A stretch of 64,000 nt of DNA from Lewinella sp. 4G2 (GTDB lineage: Bacteria > Bacteroidota > Bacteroidia > Chitinophagales > Saprospiraceae): the NCBI RefSeq assembly GCF_001625015.1, contig NZ_LVWJ02000014.1:1798001-1862000 (forward strand). The letters run 5' to 3'. The notes below the pieces were generated by a model, which searched no databases, was not told the DNA's origin, and was given only the letters and a program-made list of their open reading frames with translations. This document shows, in pieces, positions 1-9,597 of this stretch. The number at the start of each line of letters is the position of its first letter. The first letter of the stretch is position 1. Position numbers and translations under genes: made by a program.

Positions 1-888
1 ATTCACTTTTTCGATATCCCAGCCCGCCTTTGCGAATTCCGGACTGATGCCGGCGTGGACAAATAGCTTATTGCCAATTTGCAGCATGACAGGTTGTTTT
101 TTTAGCCAGGCTACCAGGATGTTCTCGTCGTTCATCAATTCCGCAAAGGCGGGTACGGGTTGTTCAATCCCAGTAGCCGCCTGAGCAAAAGCGATGAGAC
201 GGGAATGGGCGCTTTTGGGGTAGGCCGTCAAATTCCAGTGTTCGTGGTTGCCGTTGATGAAATGTAGTTTGCCGCCGGCCTGCTCCGCCTGGCCCTGGAG
301 CTCATACAGTAACCATAAGCAGGCCAGCACGTTTCTGCCCCGATCGACGAAATCTCCATTGCAGACGACGTGGCCGTTCCCAAAATTCCAGCGGTAATCC
401 TCCGTCATTACTCCATTCGCGGTGAGGAGGCCGTAGAGTGCGTTGAAGTTACCCTCCATATCGGAAAGCGCCAGTAACTTGGGTTGTGGGCCATACACGA
501 CCGGGCGCGACTCAGGCGTACCGCGCAGCGTAACCGTGAATTTATCTTTATCCGTATTATCGACCTTAACCGTAAACTGAAGACTATCCCTCAGTGGCAA
601 CACCGATTTAACGACGGTATATTTTTCGGAAGCTTCCCCAACGACGTACGCCATTTCCAGGCTATCCGCACCGAGGCGTTTTACGATGGGGCCATCGATG
701 CCGTCGAGCTGGTAATCCAAGAAACCAAAAAATATAAACCGGTCATTGGCTTCATCGTACTTCAAATACCGCAGCGAACCATCGAAGCGGCCGTAGGTGC
801 CGTTGTACCTAACCTGATACAGCCCGAATAGCAGGAATAAAATGCATAAGCCGGCCATTACGGCGAGTGAAATTTTGAGCTTTTTCAC
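1..888 (-). CDS. Metallophosphoesterase (calcineurin-like), 3' end cut by window edge
   Basis: Reading the minus strand from a GTG at 888 gives 296 codons without a stop up to the window edge, so the C-terminus is missing. The product starts with a short basic stretch and one hydrophobic segment (about residues 4-24, a signal anchor), followed by a domain of about 110 residues that I do not recognise. The calcineurin-like phosphoesterase core then shows LSDMEGNF, NGDFVDRG, NGNHE and VHAGISP, which supply most of the expected bimetal ligands. The first block has E-G-N where many relatives have D-x-H, as in PrpE/ApaH-like members. This predicts a membrane-anchored hydrolase of a phosphoester acting outside the cytoplasm; the substrate is unknown. 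GTG is the only conventional start I find in the frame back into the intergenic repeat. The preceding bases AACCTTAC-ACA resemble a promoter box placed directly before the start. Confidence 0.8.
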   Translation of the reverse strand, partial: MKKLKISLAVMAGLCILFLLFGLYQVRYNGTYGRFDGSLRYLKYDEANDRFIFFGFLDYQLDGIDGPIVKRLGADSLEMAYVVGEASEKYTVVKSVLPLRDSLQFTVKVDNTDKDKFTVTLRGTPESRPVVYGPQPKLLALSDMEGNFNALYGLLTANGVMTEDYRWNFGNGHVVCNGDFVDRGRNVLACLWLLYELQGQAEQAGGKLHFINGNHEHWNLTAYPKSAHSRLIAFAQAATGIEQPVPAFAELMNDENILVAWLKKQPVMLQIGNKLFVHAGISPEFAKAGWDIEKVN

Positions 889-905
889 TGTGTAAGGTTT
901 AGGGT

Positions 906-967
906 GTTTAAGTAGTCGGGTAGTCGGGTAGTACGGTAGCACTACGCTACTACCCGACAACCCTACT
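906..967. repeat. Dispersed palindromic repeat, AGTCGGGT family, copy 1
   Basis: This spacer contains two tandem AGTCGGGT units, then TACGGTAGCACTAC, then the inverted CTACTACCCGAC. Nearly the same string recurs at 32779-32848, between unrelated genes. The arms can pair into an imperfect hairpin. It lies between two minus-strand genes, so it could act on the message between them, but it lacks a clear U-run on either strand. Confidence 0.7.
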
Positions 968-972
968 AAATA

Positions 973-3936
973 CTATTTACCAAAAGTCCGCGAAGGCAAC
1001 AAACTCTGGTACGCCGCCGCGTGCACCCGCAATCGCGTATCCAACTTGCCAAACTTATTATTATTCATCGAGGGGTAAGTGCGGTTGGAGAGTACAATCA
1101 CGATTAAATCCTCCACCGGGTCGGCCCAGGCGCAAATGCCCGTGAAACCTAGGTGGCCGAAGGCTTGGTCAGAGGCCTGCTGCGCCATGTTCTGGCTCTT
1201 GTCCTCGTCGAGTTGCTTCATGTCGAAGCCGATGCCCCGCCGGGTTTCACCGGGGAAACGAGTCGTGAATTGCCGGACGGTTTCGGGGCGGATGTACTGC
1301 ACGCCACCGTAGTTCCCCTCCTGCAGCAACATCTGAAAGATCGTCGCCAGGTCCCGCGCCGAACCGAAGAGGCCGGCGTGGCCACTCACCCCGCCGAGCA
1401 TTGCCGCGCCCATGTCGTGGACGCTCCCGTGCACGGTCGCCATCCGGAAGTAAGTGTCCTTCTCCGTGGGCGGGATGCGGTTTTTGGAAAAAGTGCGCAA
1501 CGGATTAAACGTCATCGTTTCCAGACCCATTGGCCGGTAGAAATTGCGCGCGGCGTATTCGTCCACCGTCAGCCCACTCACCCGGTCGATGATGCGGGCG
1601 GAGAGGTAAAGACCGAGATCACTGTACCGGTATTGCCCCTTATTCGGAAGTTCGTTGGTGTAAAGCTGGAGCCACATCGAATCGAGGTACTCCGCCTTCA
1701 TGAACATCCGGTCGGTAACGGGAATGACGTAGTCGCCCGTCTGCCGGTTGCTGTACCACTGCCGCTTGGGCTGCCCCTTATCGTCGAGGGTATTCTTGTA
1801 GAAGGGAATCCAGCTGCGTAGCCCGGACCGGTGGGCCAGCATCGGCCGCAGGGTAAGGAATTCTACGGCGGTGCCCCGCGTTTCGGGGAGGTAGTTACTG
1901 ATGGGGACGTCCAGGTTCACCCGGCCTTCGTCTACCAATTTCATTAGGGATATCGTCGTCGCGGCCACCTTAGTCACCGAGGCAAGGTCGAAGATATCCG
2001 TTGTTTTAGTCCGGCGTTGTTTGCTGTACGTGTGGTGGCCGTAGGCTTTTTCGTAGACGATCTTTCCGTTGCGGGCCACCAGGGCCACCATGCCGGGGGT
2101 AGCTTTTTTGGCCATCGCCTCGCGGGCGAGTTGGTCGATCTTGGCGGTCAGCAGGTTACCGTCCAGCCCGACCGCTTCCGGGGCGTCGAAGCCCATTTTG
2201 AAGACGGCGGCCGTCTCCACGCCGGCGTTGAAGGCGCTAGTTGGGCTGGCCGTTACGGGCAGGCGTCCATTGATCTTGTTCGCACCGAAGAGGGCCTTGG
2301 CGGCGGCGTCCTGGGCAACGTCGTCGCGGCTGTAGGCCATCAAAACGGTTGGCACCTCGTCCAGTTCGCTAAGTGAGTAGGGGTTGCCGAAGACGGAGAC
2401 GACCAGTTCGGCCCGCTCGTCCAACTGCCGGAGCAGGGTACGGACACCGTTGGAGATCGGCACTTTTTCGAGGAAACGGCTACCATCGCTGTACAGGGCC
2501 ACCACCACGCGGTCGTTGTTACCTACGTTGCGGAGGATGCGGTCCCGATCCGTAGCGTTTAGCCCGTAGCTCGCGTTGAGGTGGGTCACTTTTGCGTAGT
2601 CGTTCATCCGGCGGCTAAAGGGGGTGGGGGCGTTCTGGCCGATGTGTACGGCTACCACTTTACCTCCCATCGGCTGGCTGAGGGGAAGGAGACGCTCCTG
2701 GTCCCGCACCAGCGTCATGGCGTGCTCGAAGAGGCGTTGTTTGAGGTCGTAGGCTTCCGGGGTATTGAGATTGCCCCGCAGGTTGGTGAGGCTGGGCCGG
2801 TCCACCCGTTTCAGGATGCCGAGGCGGTGCTTGGCCAGTAGGATGCGGCGCGCCTTTTCGCGGATGTCCTCGCGGCTGATGCGCCCTTCCTCGACGTAGC
2901 GTTTAATGGCCCGGAAGGCATCCGGCGTGCTTTCGGGGAGCAACAAAATGTCGGAGCCGGCGGCGATGGCTTCCGCCTCCACTTCGCCGTCACCGTAGTG
3001 CTTCGTTACGCCCTTCATTTCGAGGCCATCGGTGAAGACGAGGCCAGTAAAGCCCATGTCTTTGCGCAACAGATCGTAGACGATCGGGCGGCTCAGACTA
3101 CTCGGGCGGTTCTGCCGGTCGTCGAGGGCCGGTACCTGCAGGTGGGCGGCCATCACGGAGCCAATTCCGTAGCGGACGAGGGCCTGGAAGGGGTAGAGTT
3201 CGAGGCTATCCAGCCGCTCCCGCCCGTGGGCGATCACCGGGAGGTCGTAGTGGCTATCCACCCCCGTATCCCCGTGGCCGGGGAAGTGTTTGGCGCTGGC
3301 CAGGATGCCATTTTCCTGCAGCCCCCGCATGAATTGGTAGCCCTTGATCGTCACGTTATAGCGGTCCTCCCCGAAACTCCGGGTGTTGATTACGGGGTTG
3401 TTCGGGTTGTTATTTATGTCCAGCACAGGGCTGAAACTCACGTGTACGCCCATCCGCCGCAGTTGTCGGGCAATCTCTTTCCCCAGGTCGTACACCTGTT
3501 GGTTATCGCGGATGGCCCCGAGCGCGATCTGCTTCGGGAAGCTGATCGTTTGCTTCGGCAGCCGCATCCCCAGCCCCCATTCGGCGTCCATACTCACCAT
3601 AATTGGTACGCGGGCCAGGTCTTGGTACGTATTCGTCAGTTCCAGCTGCTTTTCGGGCGTCCCCTGGAAGAAACAGAGCCCCCCAACGTGGTAGTCCTTG
3701 ATCTCCCTTTTCACGTGGGCGATGTGGTCGGCCCCCAGGTCGGAGTGGGCGCGGATCATCATCAGTTGGCCGATCTGTTCTTCAAAACTCAGTTGGTCCA
3801 GCACGCTCATCACGGCCGTTTCCTCCTCCGGCGTCATTCGCGAGAGGTCCGCCACGTAGGGCATTTGGGCGCTGACGCAGGTGCCAAGGAAAAGGGTGAG
3901 TGCAGCAGTAAACAGAAAGCAGCGAATACGTGTCAT
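973..3936 (-). CDS. GH3 beta-N-acetylglucosaminidase-like domain fused to a class C beta-lactamase-type serine hydrolase
   Basis: A 987-residue exported protein with a signal peptide of about 24 residues ending SAQ. Residues about 35-380 form a glycoside hydrolase family 3 domain with the NagZ-type motif KHFPGHGDTG (216-225) and the likely nucleophile Asp303 in VFTDGLEM. Residues 380-585 form a GH3 C-terminal alpha/beta domain. Residues about 595-980 form a serine beta-lactamase/DD-peptidase fold with SVTK (653-656), YSD (771-773) and HLG (928-930) replacing the usual KTG. The fusion is known in Bacteroidota and pairs cleavage of N-acetylglucosamine linkages with a penicillin-binding-type hydrolase or transacylase, which suggests peptidoglycan turnover or recycling in the periplasm. 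Both active sites look intact. A TACGTTTA box lies about 25 nt upstream of the ATG. The gene is divergent from the one at 4144. Confidence 0.9.
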   Translation of the reverse strand: MTRIRCFLFTAALTLFLGTCVSAQMPYVADLSRMTPEEETAVMSVLDQLSFEEQIGQLMMIRAHSDLGADHIAHVKREIKDYHVGGLCFFQGTPEKQLELTNTYQDLARVPIMVSMDAEWGLGMRLPKQTISFPKQIALGAIRDNQQVYDLGKEIARQLRRMGVHVSFSPVLDINNNPNNPVINTRSFGEDRYNVTIKGYQFMRGLQENGILASAKHFPGHGDTGVDSHYDLPVIAHGRERLDSLELYPFQALVRYGIGSVMAAHLQVPALDDRQNRPSSLSRPIVYDLLRKDMGFTGLVFTDGLEMKGVTKHYGDGEVEAEAIAAGSDILLLPESTPDAFRAIKRYVEEGRISREDIREKARRILLAKHRLGILKRVDRPSLTNLRGNLNTPEAYDLKQRLFEHAMTLVRDQERLLPLSQPMGGKVVAVHIGQNAPTPFSRRMNDYAKVTHLNASYGLNATDRDRILRNVGNNDRVVVALYSDGSRFLEKVPISNGVRTLLRQLDERAELVVSVFGNPYSLSELDEVPTVLMAYSRDDVAQDAAAKALFGANKINGRLPVTASPTSAFNAGVETAAVFKMGFDAPEAVGLDGNLLTAKIDQLAREAMAKKATPGMVALVARNGKIVYEKAYGHHTYSKQRRTKTTDIFDLASVTKVAATTISLMKLVDEGRVNLDVPISNYLPETRGTAVEFLTLRPMLAHRSGLRSWIPFYKNTLDDKGQPKRQWYSNRQTGDYVIPVTDRMFMKAEYLDSMWLQLYTNELPNKGQYRYSDLGLYLSARIIDRVSGLTVDEYAARNFYRPMGLETMTFNPLRTFSKNRIPPTEKDTYFRMATVHGSVHDMGAAMLGGVSGHAGLFGSARDLATIFQMLLQEGNYGGVQYIRPETVRQFTTRFPGETRRGIGFDMKQLDEDKSQNMAQQASDQAFGHLGFTGICAWADPVEDLIVIVLSNRTYPSMNNNKFGKLDTRLRVHAAAYQSLLPSRTFGK

Positions 3937-4110
3937 TTGGGATCAGTTATTGGGAAGACTAAACGTAAGGTAAGCAAGGCGGGTGGATAATTTCCGGGCG
4001 CCTTACTAAGAACCCGCCCTCACGTCCGCTTATTTCTTCCGCTGCGGGAATGACGCAATAAAATTTACTCCTACCCATCCTACGTAAATGGACGTTTAAG
4101 GACCGCTCCC

Positions 4111-4118
4111 TACCTTAA
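4111..4118 (+). promoter_or_regulatory. Putative -7 box TACCTTAA for the gene at 4144
   Basis: TACCTTAA resembles the Bacteroidota -7 element TAnnTTTG and lies 25 nt before the start codon, a normal leader length. The call is based only on the motif; no clear -33 element is visible. Confidence 0.35.
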
Positions 4119-4143
4119 AGGCCTATCCAACAAGCACCTATAA

Positions 4144-6576
4144 ATGAAGCCCGCCCCGCACGTGTTGATGTTCTTCGCCGGAATGCGGACCTGCTGTTCC
4201 CTGCTACTGGTGCTGTGCTGCCTGCCCGCAGCCAACGCCCAATTTTCCGAACTCCACCTGGACGCCGGCCGCAACGAAAGGGCCGACCGGGTGCTCGTGG
4301 TGGGCGACCACCTCATCGTAGCCGGCCTGACCGACGAGAACGTGGTTGACCGTACGGAGGCCATTTTTCACCGCCTTGATCGTAGTGGGAGCGTCGTCCA
4401 AACCACCCGCCTGGCCTCCAACCGCCGCAGTAGCTTCCGCGCCGCTACCCTTACAGAGGATGGCGGATTCATTCTCGGCGCCTGGAATAATACCCAGACG
4501 ACGATCGACCAGTTAGCCTTCAACCGTTTCGACGCGGAGGCAAACGAAGTCGGCTCCTGGACGCTGGGAGATGAGGAATTGGACGAAGAGGTCCGCGACC
4601 TCATCTCCGTCGGGAACGACCGCTACTTGGCCGTCGGAAACGTCGGTTCCCGCGACGATGCCTTCGCGGCCTTGATTGATGGAGTAGGGGAGGTGATCTG
4701 GTGGCAAAACTTCCGCGTACCAGCCAACAACTTCAACATCTTCACTGACGCCGTGCTGGATGGAGACGAATTGGTCCTGATCGGCCACGGCATTGATGAT
4801 AACACCACTCCGATGCTCTTCGCCCGCTTCTCGTTGGGGGGCGAACTGCTGGCCCACCGGCAATACCTCTCCTCCGGTGAACGGGCCAACGTAGACCGTT
4901 CACTCCTGCTATTGCCAAACGGCAACCTGGTGGTAACGACCACTTACCGCACGGAGGCGGACGAAGGCAACATCTTGGTCCTCACCCTTGACCCCGCTGG
5001 GGAAATCCTCAATCAATTCTCCTTCGGCGGGCCTGGCCGAGATCGAATCGCCGCCAGCGCCCTCGCCGCGGATGGCTCCCTGATTTTTGCCGGCCACTCC
5101 CGCACGCCAAGTGAGGAGTTTACGCGTAGCTTTCTCCTTAACGTTACGCCGGCGGGAGAAATCTTGCAACAGCGGTACCTAAGTAGCAGCAACCGATCAC
5201 GCATCACTGATCTGATTCCTTCGGAGGACGGTGGCTACTATCTAAGTGGCTTCCTGGAGTGTGAAGAGAGATTAAACATGATGCTGCTCTACCTTACGGC
5301 TGACCTGGAACGTCCTGATGGCTGCAATTTGGGTTCTCCTGACCTGGAACTCCTGGCTTCACTACCAATTACGTCCAATTCGCCGGGGGTGGCGGAGGCT
5401 GAATCGATACCGACGTTAGCGGGCGCCCCATTAGCGGACGTGCAAGCGGCTACGTCGATCGACTTTTCCTGCATCTCCCTCACCTTTGATGAGGACGGTA
5501 ACCGGACCATCGGCACCGGGGCGGATACTCACATTGCCTGGCCACCCACCTGCGGCCGGGAACCGATCCCACTTACCGATGTGGATTTGGAACTTCGGGG
5601 AGTTCCTGACTCTATGGTTTTCCGGGTGCCGGTGGGTTTTGAATTCGTCCTCGCGGGATCCCCTCTCGTTGCCAATACAGTGGCTGAGGAAATGACTGTC
5701 CGAACCGTATTCTACCCCACTTCAGCAGCGGAGGCGGAAAGCATTCTACGGGATCTAGCCATTCGCCCCGCGGGGCCTAATCCGCCACTGGGAGAAAGAG
5801 TGGTGATTAGCCGCTTCAACTTCCCCTGCGGCCGCCAACTGACGGGGCTGACGGAGTTCAATTACCTGGATACTGAATTGGACGTTGATTTGCCAGATAC
5901 TACCCTTTGTCCCGGCGCCAGCGTCACCCTGGATGCCACTACCCCCGGTGCAACGGAGTATTTATGGGAGGGAACTGCTGGGCCAATCCTGGAAGTAGAC
6001 CAGCCCGGAAGTTTTACCGTCCGTATCGGTAACGAATGCCGGACGGTATTCGATACGGTCAACGTAATGCTGGGTGCACCAAACCTAGTTACACCTGAAT
6101 TGACGGACTTCACCCTCTGCCTGGGAGACTCGGTAAGTATTGACGCGACGGTGCCAGGGGCAGATCAGTATTTATGGTCCGACGATGCGGTGGGGCCCGA
6201 ACGTTCCATCAATGCCATGGGGACCTATCGCTTAGCGGTAAATAACGCCTGCGAGAGGGTATCCATCCAGTTTAATGTTACTTCCATTGATTGCTGCCGT
6301 TTCTACTTACCCACCGCGTTTTCTCCGAATGGCGACGGCGTTAACGATACCTACCGCGCGGAACCTGCAGTGGCTACCTGTGAGGAAGTGCGCAACTTTG
6401 AGATGTCTGTCTACAATCGTTGGGGTGGACAACTCTACCGCAGCGAGGACCAACTAGCAGGTTGGGATGGCCGCTTTCGGGGTGAACCAGTCAGGGGAAC
6501 CGTTCTCGTTGTAATCCGCTATCACTCTGGTATTGATTGGGTGGAATTACAGGAAGCTGTGTCGATACTTAGGTGA
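4144..6576 (+). CDS. Secreted protein with T9SS type B (gliding-motility-associated) C-terminal domain
   Basis: An 810-residue extracellular protein. The N-terminus is a signal peptide ending ANAQ; a second ATG at 4183 would give a shorter, equally good signal peptide. Residues about 35-400 are a run of short beta-rich segments with recurring G-DG and D-L-L-V patterns that look like a propeller fold, but I assign no family. Residues about 585-735 hold two similar Ig/PKD-like modules beginning with LCPGASVTLDAT and LCLGDSVSIDAT. The last 90 residues, from YLPTAFSPNGDGVNDTY to the end, are the CHU_C / gliding-motility-associated domain that directs type B cargo through the T9SS and attaches it to the surface. 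Function beyond surface display is not predictable. It is divergent from the GH3/beta-lactamase gene. Confidence 0.85.
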   Translation: MKPAPHVLMFFAGMRTCCSLLLVLCCLPAANAQFSELHLDAGRNERADRVLVVGDHLIVAGLTDENVVDRTEAIFHRLDRSGSVVQTTRLASNRRSSFRAATLTEDGGFILGAWNNTQTTIDQLAFNRFDAEANEVGSWTLGDEELDEEVRDLISVGNDRYLAVGNVGSRDDAFAALIDGVGEVIWWQNFRVPANNFNIFTDAVLDGDELVLIGHGIDDNTTPMLFARFSLGGELLAHRQYLSSGERANVDRSLLLLPNGNLVVTTTYRTEADEGNILVLTLDPAGEILNQFSFGGPGRDRIAASALAADGSLIFAGHSRTPSEEFTRSFLLNVTPAGEILQQRYLSSSNRSRITDLIPSEDGGYYLSGFLECEERLNMMLLYLTADLERPDGCNLGSPDLELLASLPITSNSPGVAEAESIPTLAGAPLADVQAATSIDFSCISLTFDEDGNRTIGTGADTHIAWPPTCGREPIPLTDVDLELRGVPDSMVFRVPVGFEFVLAGSPLVANTVAEEMTVRTVFYPTSAAEAESILRDLAIRPAGPNPPLGERVVISRFNFPCGRQLTGLTEFNYLDTELDVDLPDTTLCPGASVTLDATTPGATEYLWEGTAGPILEVDQPGSFTVRIGNECRTVFDTVNVMLGAPNLVTPELTDFTLCLGDSVSIDATVPGADQYLWSDDAVGPERSINAMGTYRLAVNNACERVSIQFNVTSIDCCRFYLPTAFSPNGDGVNDTYRAEPAVATCEEVRNFEMSVYNRWGGQLYRSEDQLAGWDGRFRGEPVRGTVLVVIRYHSGIDWVELQEAVSILR

Positions 6577-6627
6577 TTTCGAGTAGCGGGTAAAGCCCAC
6601 GGTGAAACCCAAAACCCAGAAACTGGG

Positions 6628-6912
6628 TCACTCTACCTTTACCGTTTCCCGTACCCGCTCGCGGATCTTGGCCAGTTCTTCGGCTAGCCAGGCGTCCAGG
6701 CCCCGGTACCAATCTTCGTGGGGGCTGGCGGTTGGGCACCCTCCGGCGAAGGGGATGCAAGCCGTCATCACGTGGGCGTGCTTACAGCTGGGGCATACGG
6801 CAGCGGTTTCGAAGGTATCCCAACTGTGGTTACAGCGGCTGCAAACCCAGTAAGGGCGGCCGTCGGGTTCCCAGTTGCATTTGGGGCAGGCGATGTGGAT
6901 TTCCTGGGGCAT
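6628..6912 (-). CDS. Small zinc-ribbon-like protein of unknown function
   Basis: A 94-residue cytoplasmic protein with CPKC (9-12), CSRC (24-27) and CPSC (40-43), further cysteines at 52 and 59, and nearby histidines. Two rubredoxin/zinc-ribbon knuckles followed by a third metal site are likely. The C-terminal 30 residues are an amphipathic, charged helix. I do not recognise a named family. It stands alone on the minus strand between two outer-membrane or secreted protein genes, with only 51 bp to the end of the upstream convergent gene. Intact CxxC spacing and no internal stops argue that it is real despite its size. Confidence 0.65.
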   Translation of the reverse strand: MPQEIHIACPKCNWEPDGRPYWVCSRCNHSWDTFETAAVCPSCKHAHVMTACIPFAGGCPTASPHEDWYRGLDAWLAEELAKIRERVRETVKVE

Positions 6913-7040
6913 AGCGTTGTCATTGGTAGTCAGGGGAAGAACGCCCCGGTGCGGAAGATCGTTGTTGAAAATCTATCGGCTGCGGTGCAACCCTCGAAAA
7001 TTTAGCTCGTCACTCCGTACAACGCCCACGCTACCACCCG

Positions 7041-9485
7041 ATGAAACTTGCCCTTACCTACCTCTTATTTGCTTGCTCTTTCGCCTTGTCCGCCCAGCAA
7101 AAACCCGTACTGACGGCGGTGCGAACGGAGGCACCCATCAAAATGGATGGCACCCTGGATGAAGCCGCCTGGTCCACCGCCAAGCCCGGGTCCAATTTTA
7201 CAACCCTGAACCCGGTACCCGGTAAACCCGCCAGCGAACGGACGGAGGTGCGAGTGCTCTACAACAACGTGGGCCTCTACGTCGGGGCCATGCTCTACGA
7301 CAGCCAGCCGGATAGCATCCTCCGGGAGCTGACCGAACGGGATGACCTCGGAAACACGGATTTCTTTGGCCTCTCCATCGACGCTTACAACAGCGGCCAG
7401 AACGGATTTACCTTTATCACCACCCCGGCCGAAGTCCAGTTCGACGCCCAGTTCTCCGTCAATGAAGGCGAGGACGAGAACTGGGACGCCGTCTGGGTGA
7501 GTAAGTCCGCCCTCCAGGCTGACGGGTGGTCCACGGAAATATTCATTCCCTATTCCGCCCTCCGTTTTCCCAGCCAGGACGTACAGCAGTGGACGATCAA
7601 CTTCGTCCGCCAGATCCAGCGGAAGCGGGAGAAGGTCTTTTGGTCGGAGATCGACCCTAACGTGGATGGCTACTTCAACCAGAGTGGAAAGCTGGAGGGG
7701 CTGCGGAACATCAAAGCCCCCGTCCGGATCCAGGCTACCCCCTTCGTGGCGCTGTACGCCTTATCCGCCCGCCAGCCGGGGGACGACGGGGCTTCGACCG
7801 GCACCAGCATCACCGGGGGGATGGACCTCAAAGTTGGTCTCAACGAAGCCTTCACGCTGGACATGACCCTCGTGCCCGATTTCGGGGAGGCCCGTTCGGA
7901 CGATCAGATCCTCAACCTGGGCCCCTTCGAGCAACGCTTCGATGAACAGCGCGCTTTCTTTACCGAGGGGACGGAACTCTTCAATAAAGGTGGCTTTTTC
8001 TACAGCCGCCGCGTCGGTGGGTCCAACCACAATCCCGGTGCCGTTTACGACCAAATGCGGGATGGCGAGACCATCATGGATAATCCCGGCCGGGCTACCC
8101 TTTACAATGCTTTCAAGATCACCGGCCGGACGGCTGGCGGAACCGGCGTCGGCTTCTTCAACGCCGTGGAGCAAAAGACTTACGCTACCCTCCAGAACGC
8201 GGAAGGGGAGGAGCGGCGCGTAAAGACCAACCCCCTCACCAACTACAACGTGGCGGTGGTGGACCAGAACCTACCCAATAATTCCTCCGTAACCCTGATC
8301 AATACTAACGTCCTGCGGGAGGGGAACGAAACGGACGCTAACGTGACCGGCCTCCTGTTTGATCTTCACAATAAGGCGAACGAGTACTCCGTCCGGGGTG
8401 ATTTCGGGCTTTCCCAGCGCTTCCTGCCCGGGGAAAAAAGCACGGGCCACAAGGCCAGCCTCTCCCTGAACAAAATCTCCGGGAACTGGACCTGGACGCT
8501 AAGGGCCAGTGAGGAAAGTGATACCTACGATCCGAATGATCTGGGCTTGCTCTTCTCCAACAACGAGCGATTCTTCATGGGTAGGTTGGGCTACAATTAC
8601 AATAAACCCTTCCTCAACGGTTTCTTCCTCAACGGTGGGGCGGGGGCCTGGGCGGGTTACGGTACCCTCTACACGAATGAGTTCACCAATGCGGGCACGG
8701 AGATGTGGGTGTACGCCCAAACCAAGCACTTCTGGAACCTTAATTTTTGGACGGAGACGGAATTTGCCAACAGCTACGACTACTTCGAGCCCCGGGTGGA
8801 AGGGCGCTACCTCATCAACCCCGCCTTCCGCAATTTCGGCGGATGGTTCGGGACGGACAATCGCAAGGCCGTCCGCTTCAACGGCAACTTCAATACCAAC
8901 GGCTACTTCGGCGCGGACCGGTCGGACCTTTACCTCAACGCGAACCTCCGTTACCGGATGAGTGACCGCCTCAGCGTGAGCACCGGCGTCTTCCGTGGGC
9001 GCGACCGGAACGAGGTTGGCTATGTCCACCAGGAGACCGTAGCCGGTCCTGATCCCACCAGCCCCGGGCGTACGGACGTGTATATGGGCCGGCGGAACGT
9101 CACCAGCATTGATGGCAACGTCTCCGCCAAATACTCGTTCACCGCCAACATGACCCTGAACCTGCGTCTGCGCCATTATTGGAGTGGCGTGCGGTATAAC
9201 AAATTTCATCTGCTGGGCGAAGAAGGAGATCTCCGCGATACGGATTACGCCGCCAACCACGACCGAGATTTTGATGCCTTCAACGTGGACCTGATCTACC
9301 GGTGGCGTTTCGCGCCGGGCTCCGATATGTTCCTGGTCTACAAATCGGCCATCACGGATTTTGATGAGCAGCGCGCCAATAACTTCGGAGAGAGTTTTCG
9401 CGACGTGTGGGGAGATACGCCCCGTAACGGATCGGTCTCCCTCAAGGTGATCTACTGGTTGGATTACGCCAGTTTGCGGGGGTGA
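7041..9485 (+). CDS. DUF5916 outer-membrane protein with N-terminal CBM9-like domain
   Basis: An 814-residue protein with a signal peptide (about 19 residues, ending LSAQ). Residues about 25-215 match the CBM9-like sugar-binding fold that precedes DUF5916: IKMDGTLDEAAW near the start, then VRVLYNNVGLYVGAMLYD and a TDFFGLSIDAYNSGQNGF block. Residues about 220-814 are alternating amphipathic strands rich in aromatic and Asn residues, as expected for an outer-membrane beta-barrel, ending in aromatic-rich strands. In Bacteroidota this family often accompanies hydrolases and is annotated as carbohydrate-binding, but no substrate has been proven to my knowledge. It is probably monocistronic; the following SulP gene starts 112 bp downstream. 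Confidence 0.8.
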   Translation: MKLALTYLLFACSFALSAQQKPVLTAVRTEAPIKMDGTLDEAAWSTAKPGSNFTTLNPVPGKPASERTEVRVLYNNVGLYVGAMLYDSQPDSILRELTERDDLGNTDFFGLSIDAYNSGQNGFTFITTPAEVQFDAQFSVNEGEDENWDAVWVSKSALQADGWSTEIFIPYSALRFPSQDVQQWTINFVRQIQRKREKVFWSEIDPNVDGYFNQSGKLEGLRNIKAPVRIQATPFVALYALSARQPGDDGASTGTSITGGMDLKVGLNEAFTLDMTLVPDFGEARSDDQILNLGPFEQRFDEQRAFFTEGTELFNKGGFFYSRRVGGSNHNPGAVYDQMRDGETIMDNPGRATLYNAFKITGRTAGGTGVGFFNAVEQKTYATLQNAEGEERRVKTNPLTNYNVAVVDQNLPNNSSVTLINTNVLREGNETDANVTGLLFDLHNKANEYSVRGDFGLSQRFLPGEKSTGHKASLSLNKISGNWTWTLRASEESDTYDPNDLGLLFSNNERFFMGRLGYNYNKPFLNGFFLNGGAGAWAGYGTLYTNEFTNAGTEMWVYAQTKHFWNLNFWTETEFANSYDYFEPRVEGRYLINPAFRNFGGWFGTDNRKAVRFNGNFNTNGYFGADRSDLYLNANLRYRMSDRLSVSTGVFRGRDRNEVGYVHQETVAGPDPTSPGRTDVYMGRRNVTSIDGNVSAKYSFTANMTLNLRLRHYWSGVRYNKFHLLGEEGDLRDTDYAANHDRDFDAFNVDLIYRWRFAPGSDMFLVYKSAITDFDEQRANNFGESFRDVWGDTPRNGSVSLKVIYWLDYASLRG

Positions 9486-9549
9486 AGGCAGGGCTAAGTC
9501 CGCCGCCGCCAGTGGCAGTGTACTCAAAGAAGGCCAAGCGGATAGGCTT

Positions 9550-9557
9550 TAACTTTA
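9550..9557 (+). promoter_or_regulatory. Possible -7 box TAACTTTA for the SulP gene
   Basis: TAACTTTA matches TAnnTTTG at all but the last base and lies 40 nt before the TTG start at 9598. It is one of few TAnnTTT strings in this 112-bp spacer. Motif evidence only. Confidence 0.3.
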
Positions 9558-9597
9558 ATAGGCATATATTGACCCTTCAAAGTAAAAGCTTACCACC

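Noticed and set aside
2998-3990. Long open frame of 330 codons on the plus strand opposite the GH3/beta-lactamase gene
   Set aside because: It is antisense to a gene with two intact catalytic domains, has no recognisable motif, and reflects the codon bias of the GC-rich opposite strand.
8499-9527. Open frame of 342 codons antisense to the DUF5916 gene
   Set aside because: It overlaps the beta-barrel part of a well-supported gene and shows no family motif.
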